Shown here: positions 1 through 7,502 of the stretch, piece by piece
Layout of the letters: each line of letters starts with the position of its first letter
How positions within the stretch are numbered: the first letter of the stretch is position 1
NCBI RefSeq assembly: GCF_013001275.1
Contig: NZ_JABDMV010000050.1
Coordinates: 20,904 to 84,903, forward strand
Direction: 5' to 3'
DNA length: 64,000 bases
Source: Flaviramulus sp.
GTDB taxonomy: Bacteria; Bacteroidota; Bacteroidia; Flavobacteriales; Flavobacteriaceae
Made by a program: the position numbers and the translations under genes
Notes under the pieces: generated by a model
What the model was told of the DNA's origin: nothing
What the model saw: the letters and a program-made list of their open reading frames with translations, nothing else
The model's database searches: none

Positions 1-70
1 TTAATTTATTATGTTTTTGTCCCAAAATATCAATAAATCGAACTATAAATATTTTAGTCTGTATAGGATT

Positions 71-256
71 ATGATGTTAATAGCCGATACAACAGAAAAA
101 GTAATAACAAAATTAATTAATTTGGTATCAAGCTTTTTTAAAGCGTACTGGAAATATTATACGTTATACGATGTATACAATGTTAATCCTAATCAAATGA
201 TTTATACCAACTCAGATTGGTCAAAAAAGAAGTATAACAAAACTGTGAAAAAGTAA
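71..256 (+). CDS. Small hypothetical protein (61 aa), uncertain
   Basis: I do not recognise this product. It is a short, Lys/Tyr/Asn-rich peptide without a signal peptide or clear membrane segment. The frame is open from an ATG at 11, but I prefer the tandem ATG at 71: a promoter-like TATTTTAG at 50-57 would place the transcript start just upstream of it. A strong terminator at 332-358 follows the stop by about 75 bp, so some rightward transcript does end here. That is the main reason to keep the ORF. It could also be a chance ORF in AT-rich DNA. Confidence 0.35.
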   Translation: MMLIADTTEKVITKLINLVSSFFKAYWKYYTLYDVYNVNPNQMIYTNSDWSKKKYNKTVKK

Positions 257-331
257 AAAAATAATTATCACTCTTTTATTAGAGAAACAGCATTCATTAA
301 TTAGTTTAATGTCTTATTTAGTTTAGTTGGT

Positions 332-361
332 AAAAGTGAGCTGTGGTGGCTCACTTTTTTT
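332..361 (+). terminator. Rho-independent terminator
   Basis: Perfect 10-bp inverted repeat, AAAAGTGAGC (332-341) and GCTCACTTTT (349-358), with a 7-nt loop, followed by Ts. It closes rightward transcription before the secreted-protein gene at 534. Confidence 0.8.
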
Positions 362-496
362 GTTACTATTTTTTGAAAAAATCTTTTATTTTAAAAATTA
401 CACTCTTTTTACCCACAGCTATTCTATATTAATTTAATAGATAAAATAACACATAAATCAATCAATACCAATGTTTTACAAGCTTTATTACTATTC

Positions 497-504
497 TATA
501 TTTG
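497..504 (+). promoter_or_regulatory. Bacteroidota -7 promoter element
   Basis: TATATTTG matches TAnnTTTG exactly. It lies inside the longer ORF that could start at 471, so the transcript would begin near 511. This fixes the start of the following gene at ATG 534. No clear TTG -33 element is visible. Confidence 0.6.
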
Positions 505-533
505 CAGTGTTGAACGTTAATAAAAACCAAATC

Positions 534-1133
534 ATGAAAAACGTAATTAAAAATTCGAAAAAAGGAATCTTAATGGTAACAATGTTTGCTGCCTCGTTAA
601 GTTTCGCAAAGGAAACCTCATTTTTTACTATTAAAAATGATGTGAAAAAAACCGCTCTTACATTAAAAAATGTTAAAGCAGGAAACCTATTATCTATTAT
701 AGATGATAACGGAGTGATTTTATATAAAGAAATAATTCAGAAAACTGGAATTTATAGCAAAGGATTTGATTTAACTGCATTTACAGATGGTGCGTATCTT
801 TTTGAACTAAATAAAGATTTAGAAATAATTACGATTCCATTTAGTGTAAAATCTAACACTGTTATTTTTAACAAAGAAAAAGGTAAAACAATATTTAAGC
901 CTTACTTTAAAGTTAAAGAAGATGTGCTATATATTTCAAAGCTTACCTTAAATGAAACGCCTTTAACCGTAGCTATTTACTATGTAAACTCTGGTGAATC
1001 TGAATTAAAGTACTCTGAAACAGTTGAAAATACTATGGATTATAAAAAAGCATTTAAATTAACTGGATTAGAAGAAGGAAGTTATAAAGTTATAGTTACG
1101 TCGGAAGATAGGACATATGTAAAAAACATTTAA
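534..1133 (+). CDS. Secreted hypothetical protein with two beta-sandwich-like repeats
   Basis: A 199-aa exported protein. The N-terminus has a classical signal peptide (basic residues, hydrophobic stretch, cleavage after SLSFA). The mature part reads as two beta-rich repeats. The first holds 'LSIIDDNGVILYKE' and ends 'DGAYLFEL'; the second ends 'EGSYKVIVTSEDRTYVKNI'. This pattern (turn, GxY, closing strand) resembles the immunoglobulin-like fold of type IX secretion sorting tails, but no cargo domain precedes it, so the resemblance may only be of fold. The longer ORF from 471 is rejected because a promoter lies inside it. It is a single-gene unit with its own promoter and terminator. Function unknown. 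Confidence 0.8.
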   Translation: MKNVIKNSKKGILMVTMFAASLSFAKETSFFTIKNDVKKTALTLKNVKAGNLLSIIDDNGVILYKEIIQKTGIYSKGFDLTAFTDGAYLFELNKDLEIITIPFSVKSNTVIFNKEKGKTIFKPYFKVKEDVLYISKLTLNETPLTVAIYYVNSGESELKYSETVENTMDYKKAFKLTGLEEGSYKVIVTSEDRTYVKNI

Positions 1134-1159
1134 TAAAAAGAGTAGTTTATTAAAACATG

Positions 1160-1190
1160 AAAGTGGGTCGAATTGACCCACTTTTTTTAT
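1160..1190. terminator. Bidirectional terminator
   Basis: AAAGTGGGTC (1160-1169) pairs with GACCCACTTT (1175-1184) over a 5-nt loop, with Ts after it on the plus strand. It sits between the convergent secreted-protein gene and the enoyl-CoA hydratase gene. Confidence 0.85.
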
Positions 1191-1212
1191 TATAAAATAT
1201 GTCGTTTTGTTA

Positions 1213-1995
1213 CTATTTCCCAGGAAAATCTGCCTTACGTTTTTGTAAAAATGCTGAAGTGCCTTCTTTAAAATCTTCGGTGCCAAAACTGTTTCCAAAT
1301 TCCTTAATTTCTATTTCAAACCCGTTTACACCATCTTTATAATTAGCATTTATGGCGTTTATTGCACTTGCTATTGCAACGGGCGAATTTCGCATTATTT
1401 TAGAAGCTATTTTTTCGCACAGCGGTAATAACTCATCTTGTGTAGTTACGTGATTTACCAATCCGTAAGCCAGTGCTTGGTTAGCATCTATCATGCCTGC
1501 GGTCATTATCATTTCCATAGCGCGTCCTTTACCAACTAATTGAGGTAAACGCTGCGTACCACCATAACCAGGAATAACACCTAAAGAAACTTCTGGTAAA
1601 CCAAGTTTAGCATTATCGCTGGCTACTCTAAAATGGCAGGCCATAGCCAATTCTAATCCGCCGCCAAGTGCAAAACCGTTTACCGCAGCAATAACTGGAG
1701 TTGATAAATTTTCAATAAAATCGAATACAAGTTTTTGTCCTTTTGCTGCTAATTTACCACCATTTTTAACTGTAAAATTTGCAAACTCACTAATATCTGC
1801 ACCAGCAACAAAGGCCTTTTCTTCACTGCCCGTAAGTATTATAACTTTAGTGTTTTTGTCTTTATCAGCAACATCAAATGCTTCATGCAACTCTTCAATT
1901 GTCGCCTTATTAAGGGCGTTTAATTTGTTTGGACGGTTTATTGTTATGATTGTGATTCCATTATTTTCTTGCGAAAGTATGTTGTTGTATTTCAT
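1213..1995 (-). CDS. Enoyl-CoA hydratase/isomerase (crotonase family)
   Basis: A 260-aa cytoplasmic enzyme expected to hydrate trans-2-enoyl-CoA to 3-hydroxyacyl-CoA in fatty- or amino-acid degradation. The crotonase hallmarks are all present: the first oxyanion-hole segment 'AFVAGADISEF' (61-71), the second 'ALGGGLELAMAC' (109-120), and both catalytic glutamates, Glu115 in GGGLELA and Glu135 in 'LGLPEVSLG'. Having both Glu argues for a hydratase rather than an isomerase or decarboxylase. 'IPGYGGTQRLPQLVG' follows as expected, and length is typical. No other beta-oxidation gene is adjacent. The next gene upstream on this strand (stop at 2001) is an unrelated exported protein, 5 bp away. Confidence 0.9.
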   Translation of the reverse strand: MKYNNILSQENNGITIITINRPNKLNALNKATIEELHEAFDVADKDKNTKVIILTGSEEKAFVAGADISEFANFTVKNGGKLAAKGQKLVFDFIENLSTPVIAAVNGFALGGGLELAMACHFRVASDNAKLGLPEVSLGVIPGYGGTQRLPQLVGKGRAMEMIMTAGMIDANQALAYGLVNHVTTQDELLPLCEKIASKIMRNSPVAIASAINAINANYKDGVNGFEIEIKEFGNSFGTEDFKEGTSAFLQKRKADFPGK

Positions 1996-2000
1996 GTTTT

Positions 2001-2423
2001 TTATTCTTTAAATAGTTCTAATCCTTTGATGTGAAAGGTCTCTGATTCGTAAAAACGTAAAGCCGTTTTTATAACTTTATCTGATTTGTCTCTAGGAGAT
2101 TTAGTTATATATCTGGCTTTGGAATTGTTTAAATTTAAAGAATATTGTCCTTTTAATTCATCTTCTTTCTTAGACAATAAAATAACTGACTTTCCTTCTA
2201 AAACCCAAGCTCCTTTACCATAATAATTTTCTTCTGTATTCGCTTTTGAAATAGCTGAGAGGTCTCTTAAAAAATGATATAAAAATGTGCCGTCTTTTTC
2301 CAGTGTTAATGTCCACTTTATTTTTGTTCCATCAGAATTTTTAGGTTCATTTATATACACGCCAGATTGTGCAAACGCATTGCTAAAAATAAAAAATCCT
2401 ACAATGAAAAAGAGCAGTCTCAT
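2001..2423 (-). CDS. Secreted hypothetical protein
   Basis: A 140-aa protein with a clear signal peptide (MRLLFFIVGFFIFSNAFA, cleavage before Gln). The mature part has alternating hydrophobic strands ('IKWTLTLEKDGTFLYHFL', 'GKGAWVLEGKSVILLS'), suggesting a small beta-barrel or lipocalin-like fold. I do not recognise a family. It lies between the histidine kinase gene (6 bp upstream) and the enoyl-CoA hydratase gene, all leftward and probably co-transcribed. It could be a periplasmic accessory of the kinase, but nothing beyond position supports that. Confidence 0.75.
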   Translation of the reverse strand: MRLLFFIVGFFIFSNAFAQSGVYINEPKNSDGTKIKWTLTLEKDGTFLYHFLRDLSAISKANTEENYYGKGAWVLEGKSVILLSKKEDELKGQYSLNLNNSKARYITKSPRDKSDKVIKTALRFYESETFHIKGLELFKE

Positions 2424-2429
2424 AGATGG

Positions 2430-3890
2430 TTAATTCTCTTTTGGAAATGTTACTTTAAATGTAGTACCAATATCTTTTTGAGACTCAAATTTTATTGAGC
2501 CTTTATAAGTTTCAACAATATTTTTTACCATTGCCAATCCGAGCCCCATTCCGCTGGTTTTTGTAGTGAACTTGGGTTCGAATACTTTTTCTATATTTTC
2601 ATCGGATATTCCTGAGCCATTATCAGAAATGATAATAATTACATTGTTTGCATCGTCATTTACACTAACAACAATTTTTGGTGTTTGTGATTCTGGAATA
2701 GATTGTATACCGTTTTTAACCAAATTGGTTACAACACGTATTAGTTGTGTTCTATCAAATTTTGCAATAATTTCTTCTTTACTCGCTTTAAAAACTAAAT
2801 AATCTTCATTAAAAATATCCAGTGCTAATTTTACAATTTTTACAACATTAAGTGTTTCATTTTGTTGCGCCGGCATTTTTGCAAAGTTTGAAAATGCCGA
2901 AGCGATTGAACTCATAGTATCTATTTGCTGAATAAGTGTTTTGCTATATTCATCTACTTTTAAACGTATATTATCATCATCAGGATTAAACTTGCGTTGA
3001 AAATTTTGAACTGTTAAACGCATTGGCGTTAATGGGTTTTTAATTTCGTGTGCCACTTGTTTCGCCATTTCTCTCCAAGCTTGTTCGCGTTCGCTTTTTG
3101 CTAATTGCACTGCACTTTCTTCAAGCTCATCAATCATACTATTATAGGAATTTACCAAAGTGGAAATCTCCTCGCTTGTAGTATCGACATTAATTTTTTC
3201 ATTTCGCTTTTCAAGTCTTGTGGTGTTTATTTTATCACTTATAGTTTTTAATGACTTTGTGATATATTTTGATAATAAAAAAGCAATTGCAATTGCCATT
3301 AACAATACAAACATAAATGCAAAACCAATACGCTTTAAAAACTCTTGAAGTTCTTTATTTAGAAAATCATCCTTCTCTAAATAAGGTAAATTTAAAATAG
3401 CTATAGATTTCGATCTTTGATCTGTAATTATGGTATATGAAGATTGAAATGTTTCACCATTTTCTTGATGTTTATCCACAAATCTGTGTACCGCAGTATT
3501 CGATATGGCGTTTAAAATCTCAGCGTTTAAGCACTTTTCGGCTGCAAAATTTTGCAAACCCGCTTTTGATGAAATAAGTAAATTGCCTTCTAAATCGTAT
3601 AAATTGATTTGAAGTTTGTGTATATCGGCAACATTATAAATTTCTTCTTTAAATATTAAAGGAATGTTTTCTGTTTTTACTTCCCATGTATTTTGTCTGC
3701 CATTTAATACACGCTTTAAATGGGTTTGAATATTCTCTTCTTTTCGTTCTAATCGTCCTTTGTGGTAATCTTCGCTTTGCTCTTTATATTGATATATTGC
3801 CACCGCCGAAATAAGTATTGATGCTAATAATACCAGAAATATCATAGCTAAAAAAATACGTGTGCGAAGCGAAAGTTTCTTTAAATTCAT
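2430..3890 (-). CDS. NtrY-like membrane sensor histidine kinase
   Basis: A 486-aa inner-membrane sensor kinase. TM1 (about 12-34) and TM2 (about 189-209) flank a periplasmic sensor region of about 150 residues. A HAMP linker (about 210-260) precedes the dimerisation helix with phospho-acceptor His281 in 'AHEIKNPLTPMRLTVQNF'. The ATPase domain has the N box 'VTNLVKNGIQSIPE', the G1 box 'SDNGSGIS' and the G2 box 'TSGMGLGLAMVKNIVE'. The HEIKNPLTP signature is typical of NtrY-type kinases, whose partners are often NtrC-type regulators. No response regulator is adjacent, so it is an orphan here and its stimulus cannot be told from the sequence. Confidence 0.92.
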   Translation of the reverse strand: MNLKKLSLRTRIFLAMIFLVLLASILISAVAIYQYKEQSEDYHKGRLERKEENIQTHLKRVLNGRQNTWEVKTENIPLIFKEEIYNVADIHKLQINLYDLEGNLLISSKAGLQNFAAEKCLNAEILNAISNTAVHRFVDKHQENGETFQSSYTIITDQRSKSIAILNLPYLEKDDFLNKELQEFLKRIGFAFMFVLLMAIAIAFLLSKYITKSLKTISDKINTTRLEKRNEKINVDTTSEEISTLVNSYNSMIDELEESAVQLAKSEREQAWREMAKQVAHEIKNPLTPMRLTVQNFQRKFNPDDDNIRLKVDEYSKTLIQQIDTMSSIASAFSNFAKMPAQQNETLNVVKIVKLALDIFNEDYLVFKASKEEIIAKFDRTQLIRVVTNLVKNGIQSIPESQTPKIVVSVNDDANNVIIIISDNGSGISDENIEKVFEPKFTTKTSGMGLGLAMVKNIVETYKGSIKFESQKDIGTTFKVTFPKEN

Positions 3891-4040
3891 TGAAATTTAT
3901 AATGCAATAAATATAGCAATTATCACACCAAAGACCCTAAAGGATATTTAAAAATAAACCTACAAACCGAAACTTCAGAAAAATAGTTTACGTTAGGGAT
4001 AGAAGTGTAAATCCTTTTTTGAGGTACGATAAAAAGATTG

Positions 4041-4074
4041 AAGCGGATAGCCCGACCCGATAGGGTAACGCCCT
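4041..4074. other. GC-rich structured intergenic element
   Basis: In a 189-bp AT-rich gap, a block of about 34 bp is strikingly GC-rich and can fold: ACCC (4055-4058) pairs with GGGT (4063-4066) over GATA, or GGG pairs with the CCC at 4071-4073. It lies directly beside the hemJ stop codon. I recall similar 'agcccgaccc...gggtaacgccc' blocks between flavobacterial genes but cannot name a family. No second copy was found in this window. Confidence 0.4.
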
Positions 4075-4079
4075 AATTA

Positions 4080-4628
4080 TTAAACATCATGGTTTTTATC
4101 TCGAATTCGCTTGTAAATTTTGAAACCAACCATAATAAGAACACCTAAAATAATAATGCCAACAATACCCCAAACCCAGTTGATGGCGCTTTTTAGAACT
4201 ACTAAAAACACCACAGCGAATAAGATGAATGTTGCACCTTCGTTCCAAATACGCATAAAATTTGATGTTTTATTTACAATATCGTTTTGTAGTTGATTAT
4301 AAAACTGATGCGTTTTTAAATGATAAATAAAGAGCAAAATAACGAATGCTAATTTAACATGCATCCATGGTTGTTGTAGCCAAAAAGGCTGCAAAACAAG
4401 TAACCAAATAGCAAATAGTGTTGCTAAAATAGCAGACGGCCAAGTAATAATAAACCAAAGGCGTTTTGCCATTAATTTAAGTTGTTTGCCCAAAATTTCT
4501 CTATCTGGTGATGGCTCATGAAAGGCTTCTATTTGATACACAAATAATCGAGGTATATAAAATAAACCTGCAAACCAGGTAATTACAAAAATAAGATGAA
4601 GTGATTTTATATAATTGTAATATTCCAT
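4080..4628 (-). CDS. hemJ: Protoporphyrinogen IX oxidase HemJ
   Basis: A 182-aa integral membrane protein of the HemJ (UPF0093) family. It oxidises protoporphyrinogen IX to protoporphyrin IX, the penultimate step of haem synthesis. The N-terminal signature 'SLHLIFVITWFAGLFYIPRLF' carries the conserved His11 and Arg. About four to five hydrophobic helices follow, with 'MHVKLAFVILLFIYHLKTHQF' holding further conserved His/Lys. It is the last gene of the leftward AraC-hemH-hemJ unit, 3 bp after hemH, which supplies the next enzyme. No hemG or hemY is in the window, so HemJ is probably the oxidase used by this pathway. Confidence 0.92.
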   Translation of the reverse strand: MEYYNYIKSLHLIFVITWFAGLFYIPRLFVYQIEAFHEPSPDREILGKQLKLMAKRLWFIITWPSAILATLFAIWLLVLQPFWLQQPWMHVKLAFVILLFIYHLKTHQFYNQLQNDIVNKTSNFMRIWNEGATFILFAVVFLVVLKSAINWVWGIVGIIILGVLIMVGFKIYKRIRDKNHDV

Positions 4629-4631
4629 ATT

Positions 4632-5666
4632 CTAAACAACTTCAACTGATGTTTTTGCCCATTTATTTATCCATTTTGCTAATAAAGCCACCCAATCATC
4701 ATTATCGTTTAAACAGGGCACTGTTGTAAACTCTTTCCCGCCCATTTCATGAAATATTTCTTGACCTTCCATAGCTATTTCTTCTAGAGTTTCCAAACAA
4801 TCACTCACAAAGGCTGGTGTAACGATGGCCATGTTTTTGATGCCCTTTTTACCTAAGCGTTCGATTGTTCTATCAGTGTAAGGTTGTAACCACGGATCGA
4901 AACCTAAACGCGATTGAAACGAAGTGGAATAAGTGCCTTCTTTTAGTTGCAAAGCTTCGGCAACCAAACGTGTTACTTCTAAACATTGATGTCTGTAACA
5001 AAATTCATGTGCTTTACTTGGTGTAATACAGCAACTACCGTCAATTTTACAATGCGATTTTGTAATATCGCTTTTACGAATATGGCGTTCAGGAACACCG
5101 TGATATGAGAACAATAAATGCTCGTAATTATTATCTTCTAAATGTGTTTTTACAGATTTTGAAAGTACTTCAATATAATCTGGCTTATTATAAAATGCGG
5201 GAACCGATTCTATTTTTAAGTTAGGGAAAAACTGTTGGCGAAGCTCTTCAGCCAAAACCGTAATTGTTTCAGTCGTTGCCATAGCGAACTGCGGATAAAG
5301 TGGAAACAATAACACCTCATCAACTGCTTGATCTACTAACTCTTGAAGTCCTTTTTTTATTGTCATACTCCCATAGCGCATGGCGAGTGCTACCGGATAG
5401 TCAACTTGTTGTTGTAGCTTTTTTTGCAGTCTTTCGGATAATACAATTAACGGAGACCCTTCGTCCCACCATATTTTTTTGTAAGCGGCGGCAGATTGTT
5501 TTGGACGCGTATTTAAGATAATTCCCTTAACTAATGCTGTTCTAGCAACAAGTGGAATATCTATAACACGCTCATCCATTAAAAATTCACCTAGATATTT
5601 TTTTACATCTTTTGGAGTTGGACTATCTGGAGACCCCAGATTTACTAATAAAATACCTTTTTTCAT
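4632..5666 (-). CDS. hemH: Ferrochelatase
   Basis: A 344-aa enzyme that inserts Fe2+ into protoporphyrin IX. The catalytic His189 lies in 'LLFSYHGVPERH' and the conserved acidic patch in 'CLETLEEIAMEG'. The N-terminus 'KKGILLVNLGSP' is canonical. I chose ATG 5666 because the longer ORF begins with TTG at 5681. A cysteine-rich insertion just after the active-site His (Cys206, 212, 213, 223, 228) is notable and could bind an iron-sulfur cluster, as known for some other ferrochelatases; here that is inference. It lies between hemJ and a small secreted protein on the AraC side of the divergent haem locus. Confidence 0.95.
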   Translation of the reverse strand: MKKGILLVNLGSPDSPTPKDVKKYLGEFLMDERVIDIPLVARTALVKGIILNTRPKQSAAAYKKIWWDEGSPLIVLSERLQKKLQQQVDYPVALAMRYGSMTIKKGLQELVDQAVDEVLLFPLYPQFAMATTETITVLAEELRQQFFPNLKIESVPAFYNKPDYIEVLSKSVKTHLEDNNYEHLLFSYHGVPERHIRKSDITKSHCKIDGSCCITPSKAHEFCYRHQCLEVTRLVAEALQLKEGTYSTSFQSRLGFDPWLQPYTDRTIERLGKKGIKNMAIVTPAFVSDCLETLEEIAMEGQEIFHEMGGKEFTTVPCLNDNDDWVALLAKWINKWAKTSVEVV

Positions 5667-5687
5667 AAATGCTTTTTCCAATACTTT

Positions 5688-6194
5688 TTAAATTTCGTTA
5701 TATAAAGAGCTATTTACAGTATAATAAAATGTGCTCTCATTTTTAGGTTTATTTATAAAATCAAATTTATGGTTCATTGCTTCAACAAGTACGGCTTGAA
5801 TTTCTGAACCACTTAAATAAACATGTTCTTTTGGAAAATATAAAGCACATGAAAACACCGTGTTGCCGGTTTCGTTAATATTATAAACTATTTTTAAATT
5901 TATCTGTCGTTCAGCTTTAAATATATCTTCTTTTTTCTCGGATAAAACCATTTTAAAAAAAGTATTGCTAAACCCACTTCCTACTCTATAATTTGCTCTA
6001 GTGTGTAAATTTTTAAGTTCCCTTTTTATATTTTCTGATTGACTTTCAATGGTATTCAAATAAGCGCGATGCATACTAGTCATAAAAACAGTGTAATTAT
6101 CCTCATTCGATATTTCTATTTGAATATCTTGACCGACGATAAATAACGGTGATACCATTACATATAATAAGCAAATACACGTTTTTAATGTCAT
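5688..6194 (-). CDS. Secreted hypothetical protein in haem operon
   Basis: A 168-aa protein with an N-terminal hydrophobic signal segment ending near 'SPLFIVGQ'. The remainder mixes helix ('RAYLNTIESQSENIKRELKNL') and strands with no motif I recognise. It sits 21 bp upstream of the hemH ATG and about 26 bp after a small ORF, so it is probably in the same leftward transcript as the AraC regulator, hemH and hemJ. A role in haem or iron handling in the periplasm is only a guess from position. Confidence 0.7.
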   Translation of the reverse strand: MTLKTCICLLYVMVSPLFIVGQDIQIEISNEDNYTVFMTSMHRAYLNTIESQSENIKRELKNLHTRANYRVGSGFSNTFFKMVLSEKKEDIFKAERQINLKIVYNINETGNTVFSCALYFPKEHVYLSGSEIQAVLVEAMNHKFDFINKPKNESTFYYTVNSSLYNEI

Positions 6195-6220
6195 GAGTTT
6201 ATATTAAATATTAGCCTTGT

Positions 6221-6409
6221 TCAAAATAATTTTTTATTGTTATCAATTTTTTGTTCATGGTATAGTTTTGGCCTTTCCTCTGTATAATCACAATCTTGAA
6301 AAATACCACATGATACATTAGATCGAACTAACGATTTTGTGTTTTTAAGCCGAGATAGTGCTTCAATTTCTGGAGATAAATATTTCATAGGATGCTTGCT
6401 TTTTTGCAT
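6221..6409 (-). CDS. Small ORF abutting the AraC gene (62 aa)
   Basis: The ATG follows the araC TAA with no intervening base and in the same frame. The peptide is hydrophilic, with two cysteines in 'SNVSCGIFQDCDYTEERP' and no signal peptide; an inner ATG at 6388 would give 55 aa beginning MKYLSPEIEAL. I do not recognise it. It fills the gap between the regulator and the secreted protein, so it is well placed to be a translationally coupled product of the haem-regulator operon. It could also be chance coding after the stop; homologues elsewhere would decide. Confidence 0.4.
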   Translation of the reverse strand: MQKSKHPMKYLSPEIEALSRLKNTKSLVRSNVSCGIFQDCDYTEERPKLYHEQKIDNNKKLF

Positions 6410-7309
6410 TTAGTTAAGCGACATAACATACTTTTTAGGAGTGGTACCATACTTTTTTTTAAAAGCCGCAATAAAATGACTTGAAGTACTATATCCTACT
6501 TTCAGCCCTACTTCATTAACATTATCGTGGCCTGCTTCTAGTATTTTTCTGGCTATTTCCATTTTATAATCAAACAAAAAACTAAAAACAGAATCGCCAT
6601 AAATTTGTTTAAAACCCTCTTTTAATTTTTTAAGACTCAATCCTATTTCGTCCGCCAATTCTTGTAAACTAGGTGGTTCAGCCATTCTTGAAATAATAAT
6701 ATCTTTTGCTTTTCTAATTTTAATAACATTAGTTTCATCCACTAAAAACGGACATTGCTCAATATTAGCATCTTCACTTTTGTTAAAATATAAACTCATT
6801 AACTCGTAAGCCTTTCCTTTAAAATAAAGTGATTTAATAGATTGGTTTAAATTGTAATTTATTAGCTGATTTAAAACAATAGCCATTGACGGGGAAATTA
6901 TTCCATCTTTATAATACTTTTTGTCTTTATTATCTTCACTTAAAAACGTAATATAACCTGCTTCTTGTGAGAATAGACCATGAAATTTTTTTATTGAAAT
7001 TAAAATGGAAACCATCCATGAATTTGGTTCAACTTGAAGATTTATTGGTAAATCGCGTTGCGGATTATACAGTAACAAGGAATTTTCTTCTACAATATTT
7101 AAGGTATATCTTCCGTCGTTAAAAACAAATAAGCTCGAACCCTTTACGCAAAAATGAAATTGAATGTAGTCGCTATCTATATCTTTTTCAATACTTTGAG
7201 TTATACTTTTATCGTTTTTAAAAACTAGCACCAAAACACCATCATCAACTTTTGTTTCATCAAAAGTACTTTTAGCGACACTTTTTTTATATGACGATTC
7301 TTGATTCAT
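6410..7309 (-). CDS. AraC-family transcriptional regulator
   Basis: A 299-aa regulator. The C-terminal 100 residues hold the two helix-turn-helix units of the AraC fold: the first around 'SLQELADEIGLSLKKLKEGF', the second around 'NVNEVGLKVGYSTSSHFIAAF', ending in the family signature 'KKYGTTPKKY'. The N-terminal 190 residues are a beta-rich putative sensor domain, as in PchR-like regulators of iron acquisition. The gene is divergent from hemA and heads the hemH-hemJ unit, so it most likely controls haem synthesis in response to haem, iron or a precursor (inference). A palindrome just upstream of its start (7319-7337) is a candidate operator. Confidence 0.92.
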   Translation of the reverse strand: MNQESSYKKSVAKSTFDETKVDDGVLVLVFKNDKSITQSIEKDIDSDYIQFHFCVKGSSLFVFNDGRYTLNIVEENSLLLYNPQRDLPINLQVEPNSWMVSILISIKKFHGLFSQEAGYITFLSEDNKDKKYYKDGIISPSMAIVLNQLINYNLNQSIKSLYFKGKAYELMSLYFNKSEDANIEQCPFLVDETNVIKIRKAKDIIISRMAEPPSLQELADEIGLSLKKLKEGFKQIYGDSVFSFLFDYKMEIARKILEAGHDNVNEVGLKVGYSTSSHFIAAFKKKYGTTPKKYVMSLN

Positions 7310-7318
7310 ATTTTTTTT

Positions 7319-7337
7319 ATTTAGATTGATTCTAAAT
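7319..7337. promoter_or_regulatory. Palindromic candidate operator
   Basis: ATTTAGA (7319-7325) and TCTAAAT (7331-7337) form a perfect 7-bp inverted repeat with a 5-bp spacer, 10 bp before the araC start. It overlaps a leftward -7-like TAATTTAG (7339-7332), a position suited to autorepression. Confidence 0.4.
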
Positions 7338-7468
7338 TATTATAACGAAAACCCTTGATTTTACAGCAAAAGTAAGACATTTATCATATATTTAGAAAAA
7401 ATAACATTAAAAAACCACAAACGATACTTAAAGTTCTTTGAGCGTTACTTTTTTAATAATCATCGGTA

Positions 7469-7476
7469 TATTTTTG
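7469..7476 (+). promoter_or_regulatory. -7 promoter element of hemA operon
   Basis: TATTTTTG matches TAnnTTTG exactly, 26 bp before the hemA ATG. A TTG lies too far upstream (7438-7440) to be a normal -33 element, so activation by a regulator is possible. Confidence 0.55.
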
Positions 7477-7502
7477 TTCCAAATTATTTTTCAGGTATTA
7501 GC

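Noticed and set aside
471..533. Extended N-terminus of the secreted protein
   Set aside because: A consensus -7 element at 497-504 lies within it, and the signal peptide begins cleanly at 534.
2574..2586. A tRNA T-loop-like GGTTCGAAT
   Set aside because: It lies inside the histidine kinase coding sequence, with no acceptor or anticodon stems around it.
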